40,175 nt of DNA, from the NCBI GenBank assembly GCA_017962825.1, contig JAGCUO010000084.1, positions 1-40,175 of the forward strand. Reading direction: 5' to 3'. The DNA is from Lachnospiraceae bacterium (GTDB taxonomy: Bacteria; Bacillota; Clostridia; Lachnospirales; Lachnospiraceae). Position 1 is the first letter of the stretch; each line of letters starts with the position of its first letter. The position numbers and the translations under genes are program-made. Positions 25,230-31,858 of the stretch are shown here, one piece after another. The notes beneath the pieces are model-generated. The model was not told the DNA's origin and did no database searches. It saw nothing but the letters and a program-made list of their open reading frames with translations.

Positions 25230-25249
25230 ATAAAGTGTTTTGATATCAT
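25221..25249 (+). promoter_or_regulatory. SigA-type promoter for the SleB-like hydrolase
   Basis: A consensus -35 TTGACA (25221-25226), a 17-base spacer and TATCAT (25244-25249). The -35 overlaps the last codons of the ABC ATPase gene. Predicted transcription start is near 25256. Confidence 0.6.
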
Positions 25250-25257
25250 ACATGCGC

Positions 25258-25285
25258 TGTAACAATTCTGTAAAAATTGTGTAAC
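25258..25285 (+). promoter_or_regulatory. Three tandem TGTAAC/TGTAAA/TGTAAC boxes, WalR-like
   Basis: TGTAAC (25258-25263), TGTAAA (25269-25274) and TGTAAC (25280-25285) are separated by exactly five bases each, giving an 11-base period. This fits the known WalR (YycF) recognition pattern TGTWAH-N5-TGTWAH twice. PhoP/PhoB-type regulators bind similar arrays. The boxes start at the predicted transcription start, a position that would favour repression. The gene controlled is a cell-wall hydrolase, the classic type of WalR target. Confidence 0.55.
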
Positions 25286-25305
25286 AGAGAGGTAACACCT
25301 TTTTG

Positions 25306-25372
25306 ATGACAGTGGGGACGTACCCCTTTGTCAGGTGAACCTCCTGACAATGGGGTACGTCCCCACTGTCAT
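25306..25372. repeat. Hairpin repeat, GGGGACGTACCCC subtype, in the leader of the wall hydrolase gene
   Basis: 30-base arms (25306-25335 and 25343-25372) with a single mismatch and a seven-base loop TGAACCT. It lies between the promoter and the start codon of the downstream gene, ending 12 bases before the ATG, in the place where a ribosome site would be expected. Confidence 0.88.
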
Positions 25373-25384
25373 ATAGCGCATGAT

Positions 25385-26446
25385 ATGAAGAACACTATTC
25401 TGAAAATCACATCAGGGTTGGCTGCATGCCTTATCGGCATCCTGTCACCTTATTCCGGCCTTGCCGTAAGTGCGGGTCCTCTTGATGGTGCAAGAGGTGG
25501 CGCTTCGGAGGTTCTCAATTCATCCAACGCTTCAGAGTTAATTGATAATACGGTTGCGGAACTCCAGATCGTTTTTCCCGAAGAGATCGAGAATGATGAA
25601 CTGGTCATGGTTGATATACGCAATTACGTAAATGTCAGAAGTGAAGCTACGGTTGATTCCGAGAAGATGGGTGTCATGTACAAGGACTGCGGAGGTGTTC
25701 TCCTGGAAGAAGGCGAAGAGTGGTCGCTGCTTAAGTCCGGAGAACTCATCGGATGGGTAGAGAACGAATATCTTCTTTTCGGCGAAGATGCCAAGGATAT
25801 GGCGGCTGATGTAGGAATGACTTTTGCCATCGTAAATACAGCTTCTCTCAGGGTTCATACCGAAAGCAATCTCGACAGCGATGTCCTTACCGTGGTTCCC
25901 AAGAACGAGATCCTTGAAGTTGTAGACCAGACCACTCCCGGCTGGGTATATGTGGATTACGGTGATATCGACGGATACGTAGCGGCAGAGTATGTTGATA
26001 TTTCTTTTGAAGTTGACGCCGGTGAGACTATGGCTCAGATAAGAGCAAGAGAAGCAGCCGAAGCGGAAGCAAGACGTCACCAGAATTACGGCGAGTTTAT
26101 GACAGGTGCAGACGATATGCTCCTTCTTGCAGCGCTTATCCAGTGTGAAGCGGGCGGCGAGCCTTATGAAGGCCAGGTTGCGGTTGGTGCGGTCGTTATG
26201 AACAGAGTAAGATCTGCGGCATATCCCAACACCATCCACGGTGTTATCTATGCATCCGGACAGTTCACACCTGCGATGAGCGGAAGAGTCAATCAGGTTT
26301 ACAATTCCGGCAACATCAAACAAAGCTGCATACTCGCAGCGCAGGAAGCACTCAGCGGTGTGTCGAACGTAGGTGATTTCACCCACTTCAGAACCAACAA
26401 CGGTGCACATACCGGAATTGCGATCGGACATCATATTTTCTATTAA
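25385..26446 (+). CDS. Secreted cell-wall hydrolase, SleB family, with two SH3-type domains
   Basis: A 353-residue exported protein. The signal peptide spans about residues 1-31 (basic start, hydrophobic core, end near AVSAG). Two bacterial SH3 domains follow at about 75-140 (NYVNVRSEATVDSEKMG...) and 150-215 (ASLRVHTESNLDSDVL...), which usually bind peptidoglycan. An Ala/Glu-rich helix (about 220-240) links them to the C-terminal Hydrolase_2 domain: LLLAALIQCEAGGEPYEGQV with the likely catalytic Glu, AVGAVVMNRV, and DFTHFRTNN near the end. This domain is found in the spore-cortex lytic enzyme SleB and in many vegetative wall hydrolases. With SH3 domains and WalR-like boxes a role in vegetative wall turnover is more likely than germination. 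No ribosome site is visible before ATG 25385. Confidence 0.88.
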   Translation: MKNTILKITSGLAACLIGILSPYSGLAVSAGPLDGARGGASEVLNSSNASELIDNTVAELQIVFPEEIENDELVMVDIRNYVNVRSEATVDSEKMGVMYKDCGGVLLEEGEEWSLLKSGELIGWVENEYLLFGEDAKDMAADVGMTFAIVNTASLRVHTESNLDSDVLTVVPKNEILEVVDQTTPGWVYVDYGDIDGYVAAEYVDISFEVDAGETMAQIRAREAAEAEARRHQNYGEFMTGADDMLLLAALIQCEAGGEPYEGQVAVGAVVMNRVRSAAYPNTIHGVIYASGQFTPAMSGRVNQVYNSGNIKQSCILAAQEALSGVSNVGDFTHFRTNNGAHTGIAIGHHIFY

Positions 26447-26472
26447 TGTTTTGACCTATGGAATGTTCGGGA

Positions 26473-26501
26473 TTGACAAGACATTAAAGATTACATAGAC
26501 T
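26473..26501 (+). promoter_or_regulatory. Promoter for the antisense (antitoxin-like) RNA
   Basis: A consensus -35 TTGACA (26473-26478), a 17-base spacer and TAGACT (26496-26501). The predicted start is at about 26508-26511, just at the conserved GGTGCTACC. Confidence 0.55.
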
Positions 26502-26510
26502 TAACTATAA

Positions 26511-26590
26511 GGTGCTACCGATAGACGGTTGCCCACATAGTGAATTTGGAAAAAATAACCGCATCAGTTGGTGGCTGGCGGTTATTTTTT
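26511..26590 (+). ncRNA. Candidate antitoxin RNA of a type I toxin-antitoxin locus
   Basis: A predicted transcript of about 80 bases runs from the promoter at 26473-26501 to the terminator at 26550-26590. It contains no open reading frame of note. Its 5' end reads GGTGCTACCGATAGACGG. Its 3' half is fully complementary to the terminator region at the 3' end of the toxin-like message on the other strand. Its 5' part also contains CTACCGA, complementary to TCGGTAG in the 5' leader of the opposite transcript. This convergent layout with a shared terminator and a second contact near the 5' ends resembles the Fst/RNAII par system of enterococcal plasmids. Function is inferred from layout. Confidence 0.5.
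26550..26590. terminator. Bidirectional intrinsic terminator
   Basis: A 13-base perfect stem (26550-26562 with 26578-26590; core AATAACCGC / GCGGTTATT) has A-runs before and T-runs after it on both strands. It would end the antisense RNA and the wall hydrolase message on the plus strand, and the small toxin-like message on the minus strand. Confidence 0.8.
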
Positions 26591-26592
26591 AT

Positions 26593-26679
26593 TTACGCTT
26601 TTTTCCCGACAGTATAGCCGAGAGCAAAGCAAGTAATTGCAAAGCCTAAAACAGCTATTAAGTCAGTGACTGTCAGCAT
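26593..26679 (-). CDS. 28-residue membrane peptide, candidate type I toxin
   Basis: A short gene missed by length cut-offs. Translation gives a peptide beginning MLTVTDLIAVLGF, then AITCFALGYTVG and ending KKA: one membrane helix of about 20 residues with acidic Asp6 near the outside end and two Lys at the C-terminus. This is the pattern of small hydrophobic toxins annotated in Firmicutes as holin-like or Fst/TxpA-like. A strong AGGAGG lies 11 bases before ATG, a little far. A good promoter (26794-26822), a leader of about 107 bases and a terminator directly after the stop codon define a compact transcript. A convergent antisense RNA overlaps its 3' end. Toxic activity is not shown by sequence; a small regulatory membrane peptide is the alternative. 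Confidence 0.65.
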   Translation of the reverse strand: MLTVTDLIAVLGFAITCFALGYTVGKKA

Positions 26680-26793
26680 TAATAAAATGTCCTCCTGTCG
26701 AAGATTCCTCTTTCGAGGTTTCTATGTAAACAGAGTTCACAGTACTCCGAGAATCGGACAACCGCCTACCGAGTATGGTAGCACCCAAAAAAG

Positions 26794-26822
26794 ATTATAA
26801 TGCAAACATATGTTCGAGCCAA
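26794..26822 (-). promoter_or_regulatory. Promoter for the small membrane peptide gene
   Basis: Read on the minus strand: -35 TTGGCT (26822-26817), exactly 17 bases, then a consensus -10 TATAAT (26799-26794). The predicted start at 26786 gives a transcript beginning GGGTGCTACC, nearly the same first bases as the convergent antisense RNA. Confidence 0.65.
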
Positions 26823-26896
26823 CACATTAAATTATAGTGAGAAAATATGAGAAAATATGGTAAAATGTATGATATATTTTTCTGGGAGGTATTGAG

Positions 26897-27409
26897 ATGG
26901 GTGGACAGGTAGTTTTTTGGCTTGTAGTCCTCGCAATCTGTGCGGTTGTTGAGCTCGTTACCATGGGGCTCACCAGCGTATGGTTCGCCGGAGGTGCTTT
27001 GGTAGCCGCATGTATCGCTTTGGTGTGCCCTTATTTCTGGGTGCAGGCGGTTGCGTTCATTGTTGTGAGCGTGGTGCTTCTGGTCTTCACTAAGCCTATT
27101 GCGGTTAAATTCTTTAACAAGGGACGCATTAAGACAAATGCGGAGAGCCTTATAGGACAGAGAGCCATCGTTGTATCCGAGATAGATAATCTCAAAGGAA
27201 TCGGAGAGGTTACCGTATCCGGACTTGACTGGAGCGCCAGAACCGAGGAAGACGGACTCGTAATCCCCGAGAAGGCGGTTGTAGTCATCAAGAAGATCGA
27301 GGGAGTTAAGCTTATCGTCGAGCTTGATGAATCACTCAAAGGTCTGATCAACTTGGAAAAATCCGACGTTCTTCTCAGTCCCGAGCATATAGAAGAGCAG
27401 GAAGATTGA
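26897..27409 (+). CDS. NfeD-like membrane protein
   Basis: A 170-residue protein with two or three N-terminal membrane helices (about 5-25, 30-48 and 50-70), followed by a small C-terminal OB-fold domain (about 85-150: SLIGQRAIVVSEIDNLKGIGEVTVSGLDWSAR). This is the short NfeD form (NfeD1b) without the N-terminal ClpP-like protease. These proteins work with SPFH/flotillin-type partners, which matches the next gene, 23 bases downstream. The pair organises membrane microdomains. A strong ribosome site (GGGAGGT) precedes the ATG. A possible extended -10 (TGGTAAAAT, 26858-26866) lies 30 bases upstream. Confidence 0.85.
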   Translation: MGGQVVFWLVVLAICAVVELVTMGLTSVWFAGGALVAACIALVCPYFWVQAVAFIVVSVVLLVFTKPIAVKFFNKGRIKTNAESLIGQRAIVVSEIDNLKGIGEVTVSGLDWSARTEEDGLVIPEKAVVVIKKIEGVKLIVELDESLKGLINLEKSDVLLSPEHIEEQED

Positions 27410-27432
27410 TCTTATAAAAAGGAGAAAAAGTT

Positions 27433-28425
27433 ATGGGTTGGTTAATTGGTGTACTTGTTCTGTTTCTTGTAGTTTTTGTAAGCTGCGTAAAGGTTGTTCC
27501 TCAGGCTAACGCATTCATCGTTGAAAGACTCGGTGCATACCAGTCAACATGGTCGGTAGGCCTTCACATGAAACTGCCTTTCTTCGATCGCATTGCCCGT
27601 AAAGTAAACCTCAAAGAGCAGGTTGCGGATTTCCCTCCTCAGCCCGTTATTACCAAGGATAACGTTACCATGCGTATCGATACCGTTGTCTTCTACCAGA
27701 TCACCGATCCCAAGCTTTTTGCATACGGCGTTGAGAATCCCATGTCAGCTATCGAGAACCTCACCGCAACAACTCTTCGTAACATCATCGGTGACCTCGA
27801 ACTCGATGAAACCCTCACTTCCCGTGAGACCATCAATACCAAGATGAGATCCACTCTCGACGTCGCAACCGATCCCTGGGGAATCAAGGTTAACCGTGTC
27901 GAGCTTAAAAACATCATTCCTCCCGCTGAGATCCAGAATGCGATGGAGAAACAGATGAAGGCAGAGCGTGAGAGACGTGAAGCCGTTACCAGAGCAGAGG
28001 GTGATAAGAAAGCAAGAATCCTCGAGGCAGAAGGTAACAAGGAGTCCGCAATTCTTAACGCAGAAGCTGAGAAGCAGGCAATGATCCTTCACGCTGATGC
28101 TCACAAGCAGAAGATGATCCTTGAGGCAGAAGGTCAGGCAGAAGCTATCCTTAAGGTTCAGCAGGCTAAGGCAGACGGTATCAAACTTCTCAAAGAAGCA
28201 GGTGCTGACGAAGCGGTTCTTAAGATCAAGAGTCTCGAGGCATTTGAGAAAGTTGCCGACGGACAGGCTACCACCATCCTTCTTCCTTCGGACCTTTCCG
28301 GAATCGCAAGCGTGGGCGCAGCTCTTGAAGAGGGCATCAAGTCCGTTAAGAATGCTAAGCCCGGTGTTGCAAAAGTCGGAGAGTGCATCGCACCTCACGA
28401 CGGATATGAGGATTGCCCTCAGTAA
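27433..28425 (+). CDS. SPFH/band 7 (stomatin-like) membrane scaffold protein
   Basis: A 330-residue protein with one N-terminal membrane helix (about residues 2-20) and an SPFH domain from about 25 to 180 (VVPQANAFIVERLGAYQSTWSVGLHMKLPF; then RKVNLKEQV...FPPQPVITKDNV, the stomatin signature). The following 80 residues form a long Ala/Glu/Lys-rich coiled coil (about 170-250, with repeated ILEAEG/AEKQAMIL units). It resembles the QmcA/stomatin group. It forms oligomers on the membrane and is typically paired with NfeD, as here. AAGGAG lies upstream of ATG. The end contains two Cys (GECIAPHDGYEDC), an unusual tail. Confidence 0.9.
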   Translation: MGWLIGVLVLFLVVFVSCVKVVPQANAFIVERLGAYQSTWSVGLHMKLPFFDRIARKVNLKEQVADFPPQPVITKDNVTMRIDTVVFYQITDPKLFAYGVENPMSAIENLTATTLRNIIGDLELDETLTSRETINTKMRSTLDVATDPWGIKVNRVELKNIIPPAEIQNAMEKQMKAERERREAVTRAEGDKKARILEAEGNKESAILNAEAEKQAMILHADAHKQKMILEAEGQAEAILKVQQAKADGIKLLKEAGADEAVLKIKSLEAFEKVADGQATTILLPSDLSGIASVGAALEEGIKSVKNAKPGVAKVGECIAPHDGYEDCPQ

Positions 28426-28436
28426 GGAATATTGAA

Positions 28437-29426
28437 ATGGTTAATTTAAAAGGCAGAGATCTGCTCAAGATGTCGGATTTATCAACGGAGGAGGTTTTCT
28501 ATCTCCTTGATCTTGCGGCAGATCTGAAAGATAAAAAAAAGAACGGAATTTCCGTTGCCGATCATCACACCGGCAAAAATATTGCGCTGATCTTTGAAAA
28601 GACCAGCACCAGAACAAGATGTGCTTTTGAGGTAGCTGCTCATGATCTCGGAATGCATGTAACTTATCTCGATCCTGCGGGATCACAGATAGGCTGGAAA
28701 GAGTCAATAGCAGATACCGCAAGAGTTCTTGCCGGAATGTTTGACGGAATCGAGTACAGAGGATTCGAGCAGACCATCGTAGAGGAACTTGCTTATTATT
28801 CAAAGGTTCCCGTATGGAACGGACTTACCAATGAATCCCATCCCACACAGATGCTTGCGGATCTTCTCACCATCAGAGAGCACTTCGGACATCTCGAGGG
28901 ACTTACTCTCTGCTATATGGGCGATGCGAGACTTAACACAGGTAATTCTCTTATGGTGGCTTGTGCACTCACCGGAATGAACTGTGTGATCTGTGCTCCC
29001 GAGAAATATCAGCCTGCCGATGAGTATGTTCAGAAGGCAAGAGATATTGCCAAGAATACAGGTTGTGAGATAGTTATCACGGATGTTCCTCAGACAGCAG
29101 CAATGGGGGCGGACATTATCTATACGGATGTATGGGTATCTCTCGGTGAACCCGAGAATGTCTGGAAGGAGAGGATTGCCGATCTTTCCGCTTACCGCGT
29201 TGATAAAGCTGTCATGGACAATGCAGGCCCCGATGCAATCTTCATGCATTGCCTTCCTTCATTCCATGACCTCGGAACAAAGATCGGAAGAGACATTGCC
29301 GAGAAATACGGCCTTAACGAGATGGAGGTTACCGACGAGGTATTCGAGTCGGCTAATTCACTGGTTTTTGTTGAAGCCGAGAACAGGATGCATACTATCA
29401 AGGCAATAATGGATGCCACTCTGTAA
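28437..29426 (+). CDS. argF: Ornithine carbamoyltransferase
   Basis: A 329-residue cytoplasmic enzyme that makes citrulline from ornithine and carbamoyl phosphate, in arginine synthesis or, run backwards, in arginine fermentation. Carbamoyl phosphate binds at STRTR (57-61) within FEKTSTRTRCAFEVAAHDLG and at HPTQ (NESHPTQMLADLLT). The ornithine site has HCLP from residue 271 (Cys272), and DVWVSLGE is also typical. ATG 28437 is supported by AAGGA nine bases upstream; an in-frame start at 28413 would lie inside the preceding gene. No other arg genes are adjacent, so arginine synthesis and the deiminase pathway cannot be distinguished by context. Confidence 0.94.
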   Translation: MVNLKGRDLLKMSDLSTEEVFYLLDLAADLKDKKKNGISVADHHTGKNIALIFEKTSTRTRCAFEVAAHDLGMHVTYLDPAGSQIGWKESIADTARVLAGMFDGIEYRGFEQTIVEELAYYSKVPVWNGLTNESHPTQMLADLLTIREHFGHLEGLTLCYMGDARLNTGNSLMVACALTGMNCVICAPEKYQPADEYVQKARDIAKNTGCEIVITDVPQTAAMGADIIYTDVWVSLGEPENVWKERIADLSAYRVDKAVMDNAGPDAIFMHCLPSFHDLGTKIGRDIAEKYGLNEMEVTDEVFESANSLVFVEAENRMHTIKAIMDATL

Positions 29427-29428
29427 TA

Positions 29429-30487
29429 ATGAAAGCTAAGATATTGGAGCTCCTGCGCCGGAATGGTGATTACGTATCCGGCCAGGAGCTTTGTAAAATT
29501 TTAAACGTATCCCGCACGGCCGTATGGAAATCCGTAAAGGCTCTTGAAAGCGAGGGTTATCACATCGAAGCGGTCCGTAACAAAGGCTACAGACTGATCG
29601 AAGAAAACCCGGAAGAAGGAGATGAGGCAGGTGCCGACATCTACTCCTCACACGAGATCAAGAGCCGTTTGGAAGAAACATCGGGAGTGAGGGATGTTCT
29701 CTTTTTCGAGACCATCGATTCCACCAATTCGGAATGCGCAAGACGCGCCGAGGCGGGAGATGAAGGCGGTCTTCTTGTGGTGAGCGAAGATCAGAGTCTG
29801 GGAAGGGGAAGACGCGGACGCACATGGGAATCGCCTCACGGTGTGAATGTTTATTTTTCACTGATGATCAGGCCGAAAGTCAGTCCCAAATGCGCCCCCA
29901 TGCTTACGCTTCTTATGGCGCTTGCTGTCTGTAGGGGGATGGAGAAGATTCATGACGGACAGGTAAGAAAAGCTCCGGGCAGGAAATCCGCATCCGGTAA
30001 GACTCCTAATTCGCCTCTGATCAAATGGCCCAACGATATAGTGATAGCCGGCAGGAAATGCTGCGGCATGCTGACAGAGATGAGCTGCGAGGAAGACTAC
30101 ATCAGGCATGTTGTCATCGGCGTCGGAATCAATGTCAGACATCAGGATTTTGCACCGGATATCCGTGACACGGCAATCGCTTTGGATGATGCCTGGGATA
30201 TGAAGGTTAAAAGAAGCGTGCTGATCGCAGAGATCATGAATGAGTTCGGACCTCTTTTAGAGCGTTTCGAAAAAGAATGCGATCTGGGATTTGTCAGATC
30301 AATGTATCTGGACAGACTTGTTAATGCAGGAAAAAAGGTGAGAGTGCTGAGTCCTTCCGGGGACTATGAAGCGCTTGCACGCGGAATAAATGAAAGCGGA
30401 GAACTTCTGGTGGAAACGCCTGACGGGATAGTTCATGAGATCAATTCCGGAGAAGTGTCCGTAAGAGGAGTGTACGGTTATGTCTGA
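29429..30487 (+). CDS. birA: Biotin-[acetyl-CoA-carboxylase] ligase / biotin repressor
   Basis: A 352-residue bifunctional protein. Residues 1-60 form a winged helix (SGQELCKILNVSRTAVWKSVKALE), so it may repress biotin genes as well as attach biotin to carboxylases. The catalytic domain has DSTN (98-101), the biotinyl-AMP loop GRGRRGR (125-131), KWPND (199-203) and GVGINV. The C-terminal SH3-like domain ends at about 350. An Arg/Lys/Ser-rich insertion of roughly 18 residues (near 177-195) precedes KWPND and is unusual. It starts two bases after argF and its end overlaps the next gene by eight bases. Confidence 0.93.
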   Translation: MKAKILELLRRNGDYVSGQELCKILNVSRTAVWKSVKALESEGYHIEAVRNKGYRLIEENPEEGDEAGADIYSSHEIKSRLEETSGVRDVLFFETIDSTNSECARRAEAGDEGGLLVVSEDQSLGRGRRGRTWESPHGVNVYFSLMIRPKVSPKCAPMLTLLMALAVCRGMEKIHDGQVRKAPGRKSASGKTPNSPLIKWPNDIVIAGRKCCGMLTEMSCEEDYIRHVVIGVGINVRHQDFAPDIRDTAIALDDAWDMKVKRSVLIAEIMNEFGPLLERFEKECDLGFVRSMYLDRLVNAGKKVRVLSPSGDYEALARGINESGELLVETPDGIVHEINSGEVSVRGVYGYV

Positions 30488-30902
30488 TGAGACCAAAAAT
30501 TATGAAACTGTGACCGAGGATGAGGGAATAGCTGACGGAAGAATGGTTCTTTGTGCTGCCAATTCCTACGACAAGAAATATTATTTTAATCAGAAATTTG
30601 CAAATCTTCCAAGATCCATTCAGGATGACATTCATGTCATATCCGTTCTTTTTACCGAGGATTGCGGCGGTATATTTATGATCGCATTTGACCCCGACGG
30701 TGAAGTGTGCCTTCAGAACAGATGCGAGGAAGAGGACATCACTTATGATGAAGTATCCGCTGGACTGATGATAGGCCAGATCCGCAAAAACAGATCGGAG
30801 CTCCTTGACTGCCTCAGTGCATACTACAGGATTCTGATCCTGAAAGAGGATGCGGCTTCTGTTTTGGATGATCTTTCGATCGATACGGGTTTTGAACTTT
30901 GA
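30480..30902 (+). CDS. Small uncharacterised acidic protein between birA and dusB
   Basis: A 140-residue soluble, acidic protein with no signal peptide or known motif. Landmarks are VLCAANSYDKKYYFNQKF, NLPRSIQDDIHVISVLFTEDCGGIFMI and FDPDGEVCLQNRCEEED, then a C-terminal helix. I believe proteins like this are annotated as a domain of unknown function in Lachnospiraceae and found next to biotin ligase and dihydrouridine synthase genes, but I cannot confirm the family number. Both neighbours overlap it (eight bases with birA, four with dusB), so it is clearly translated and part of the operon. Function unknown. Confidence 0.8.
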   Translation: MSDETKNYETVTEDEGIADGRMVLCAANSYDKKYYFNQKFANLPRSIQDDIHVISVLFTEDCGGIFMIAFDPDGEVCLQNRCEEEDITYDEVSAGLMIGQIRKNRSELLDCLSAYYRILILKEDAASVLDDLSIDTGFEL

Positions 30903-31858
30903 AGATAGGTAATGTGGAACTGAAAAATAAATATATCCTGGGTCCCATGGCCGGAGTTACGGATACCGCGTTCAGGATAATCTGTTCGGAGCTTGGAGCG
31001 GGACTTGTGTGTGCGGAGATGGTAAGCGCAAAGGCCATATCCTATCACAACAAAAACACTGTATCCATGCTCAAGACGGAAGAGAGCGAGCACCCCGTAA
31101 GTATGCAGCTTTTCGGATCGGAGCCGGATATTCTCGGAGAGGTAACGGCTCAGCTGCAGGATGAGGATTTTGAGATAATAGATCTGAACATGGGATGTCC
31201 CGTCCCGAAGGTTGCGGGTAACGGCGAGGGATCCGCACTTATGAAGAACCCCGAACTTGCGGGAAAGATCTTAAAGGCGATGGTTGATAATTCTCCAAAG
31301 AAGCCGGTTACCGTCAAGATCAGAAAAGGCTGGGATGCAAACAGCGTAAACGCGGTGGAGATCGCAAAGATCGCAGAGGATGCGGGCGTCAGTGCCATTG
31401 CGGTTCATGCACGTACCAGAACCCAGTATTATTCGGGCGAAGCCGATTGGGATATCATCAGGCAGGTAAAGGAAGCGGTCAGCGTTCCCGTCATAGGAAA
31501 CGGTGATGTCGTATCTCCCGAAAGTGCCATGAAGATGATGGAAGAGACCGGTTGCGACGGTGTTATGATCGCAAGGGCTACAAGAGGTAATCCCTGGATA
31601 TTCAGACAGATTGCTGATATGGAAGAAGGCCGTGAGATCTATGTTCCCGATAATGCCGAGAAGAGACGCGTTGCCATAAAGCATGCGGACCTTCTCATGA
31701 AATATAAAGGCGAATATATCGCAGTCCGTGAGATGAGAGCTCACCTTGCGTGGTATACCCACGGAATGCCGGGAGCATCAAAGCTCAGAGGCAGAGTTAG
31801 TTCACTTCTTGTAATGGAAGATCTTTATCAGGCGATTGAGGATATTTTCCCTGTATGA
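30899..31858 (+). CDS. dusB: tRNA-dihydrouridine synthase, DusB type
   Basis: A 319-residue flavoenzyme that reduces uridine to dihydrouridine in tRNA. The N-terminus KIGNVELKNKYILGPMAGVTD is the FMN-binding start of the TIM barrel. LNMGCPVPKVAGNGEGSALM contains the catalytic Cys. KIRKGWD, HARTRTQYYSGEADW, GNGDV and RATRGNPWIF bind FMN and RNA. The reading frame starts at TTG 30899, which overlaps the preceding stop; protein alignment supports this start because the usual M-K-I-G start falls there. The C-terminal helical domain is complete. Its stop overlaps the next start by ATGA. Confidence 0.93.
   Translation: MKIGNVELKNKYILGPMAGVTDTAFRIICSELGAGLVCAEMVSAKAISYHNKNTVSMLKTEESEHPVSMQLFGSEPDILGEVTAQLQDEDFEIIDLNMGCPVPKVAGNGEGSALMKNPELAGKILKAMVDNSPKKPVTVKIRKGWDANSVNAVEIAKIAEDAGVSAIAVHARTRTQYYSGEADWDIIRQVKEAVSVPVIGNGDVVSPESAMKMMEETGCDGVMIARATRGNPWIFRQIADMEEGREIYVPDNAEKRRVAIKHADLLMKYKGEYIAVREMRAHLAWYTHGMPGASKLRGRVSSLLVMEDLYQAIEDIFPV

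Noticed and set aside
5453-25372. Hairpin repeats as a CRISPR array
   Set aside because: Copies are dispersed over 20 kb, are themselves long inverted repeats, and have no regular spacers or cas genes nearby.
25538-26434. 298-codon frame on the minus strand opposite the SleB-like hydrolase
   Set aside because: The plus-strand gene has a signal peptide, two SH3 domains and a catalytic domain. The antisense frame has no domain and a composition typical of shadow frames.
26839-26860. Tandem GAGAAAATAT units before nfeD as a binding array
   Set aside because: Only two copies in an AT-rich stretch; this is readily explained by chance or slippage.
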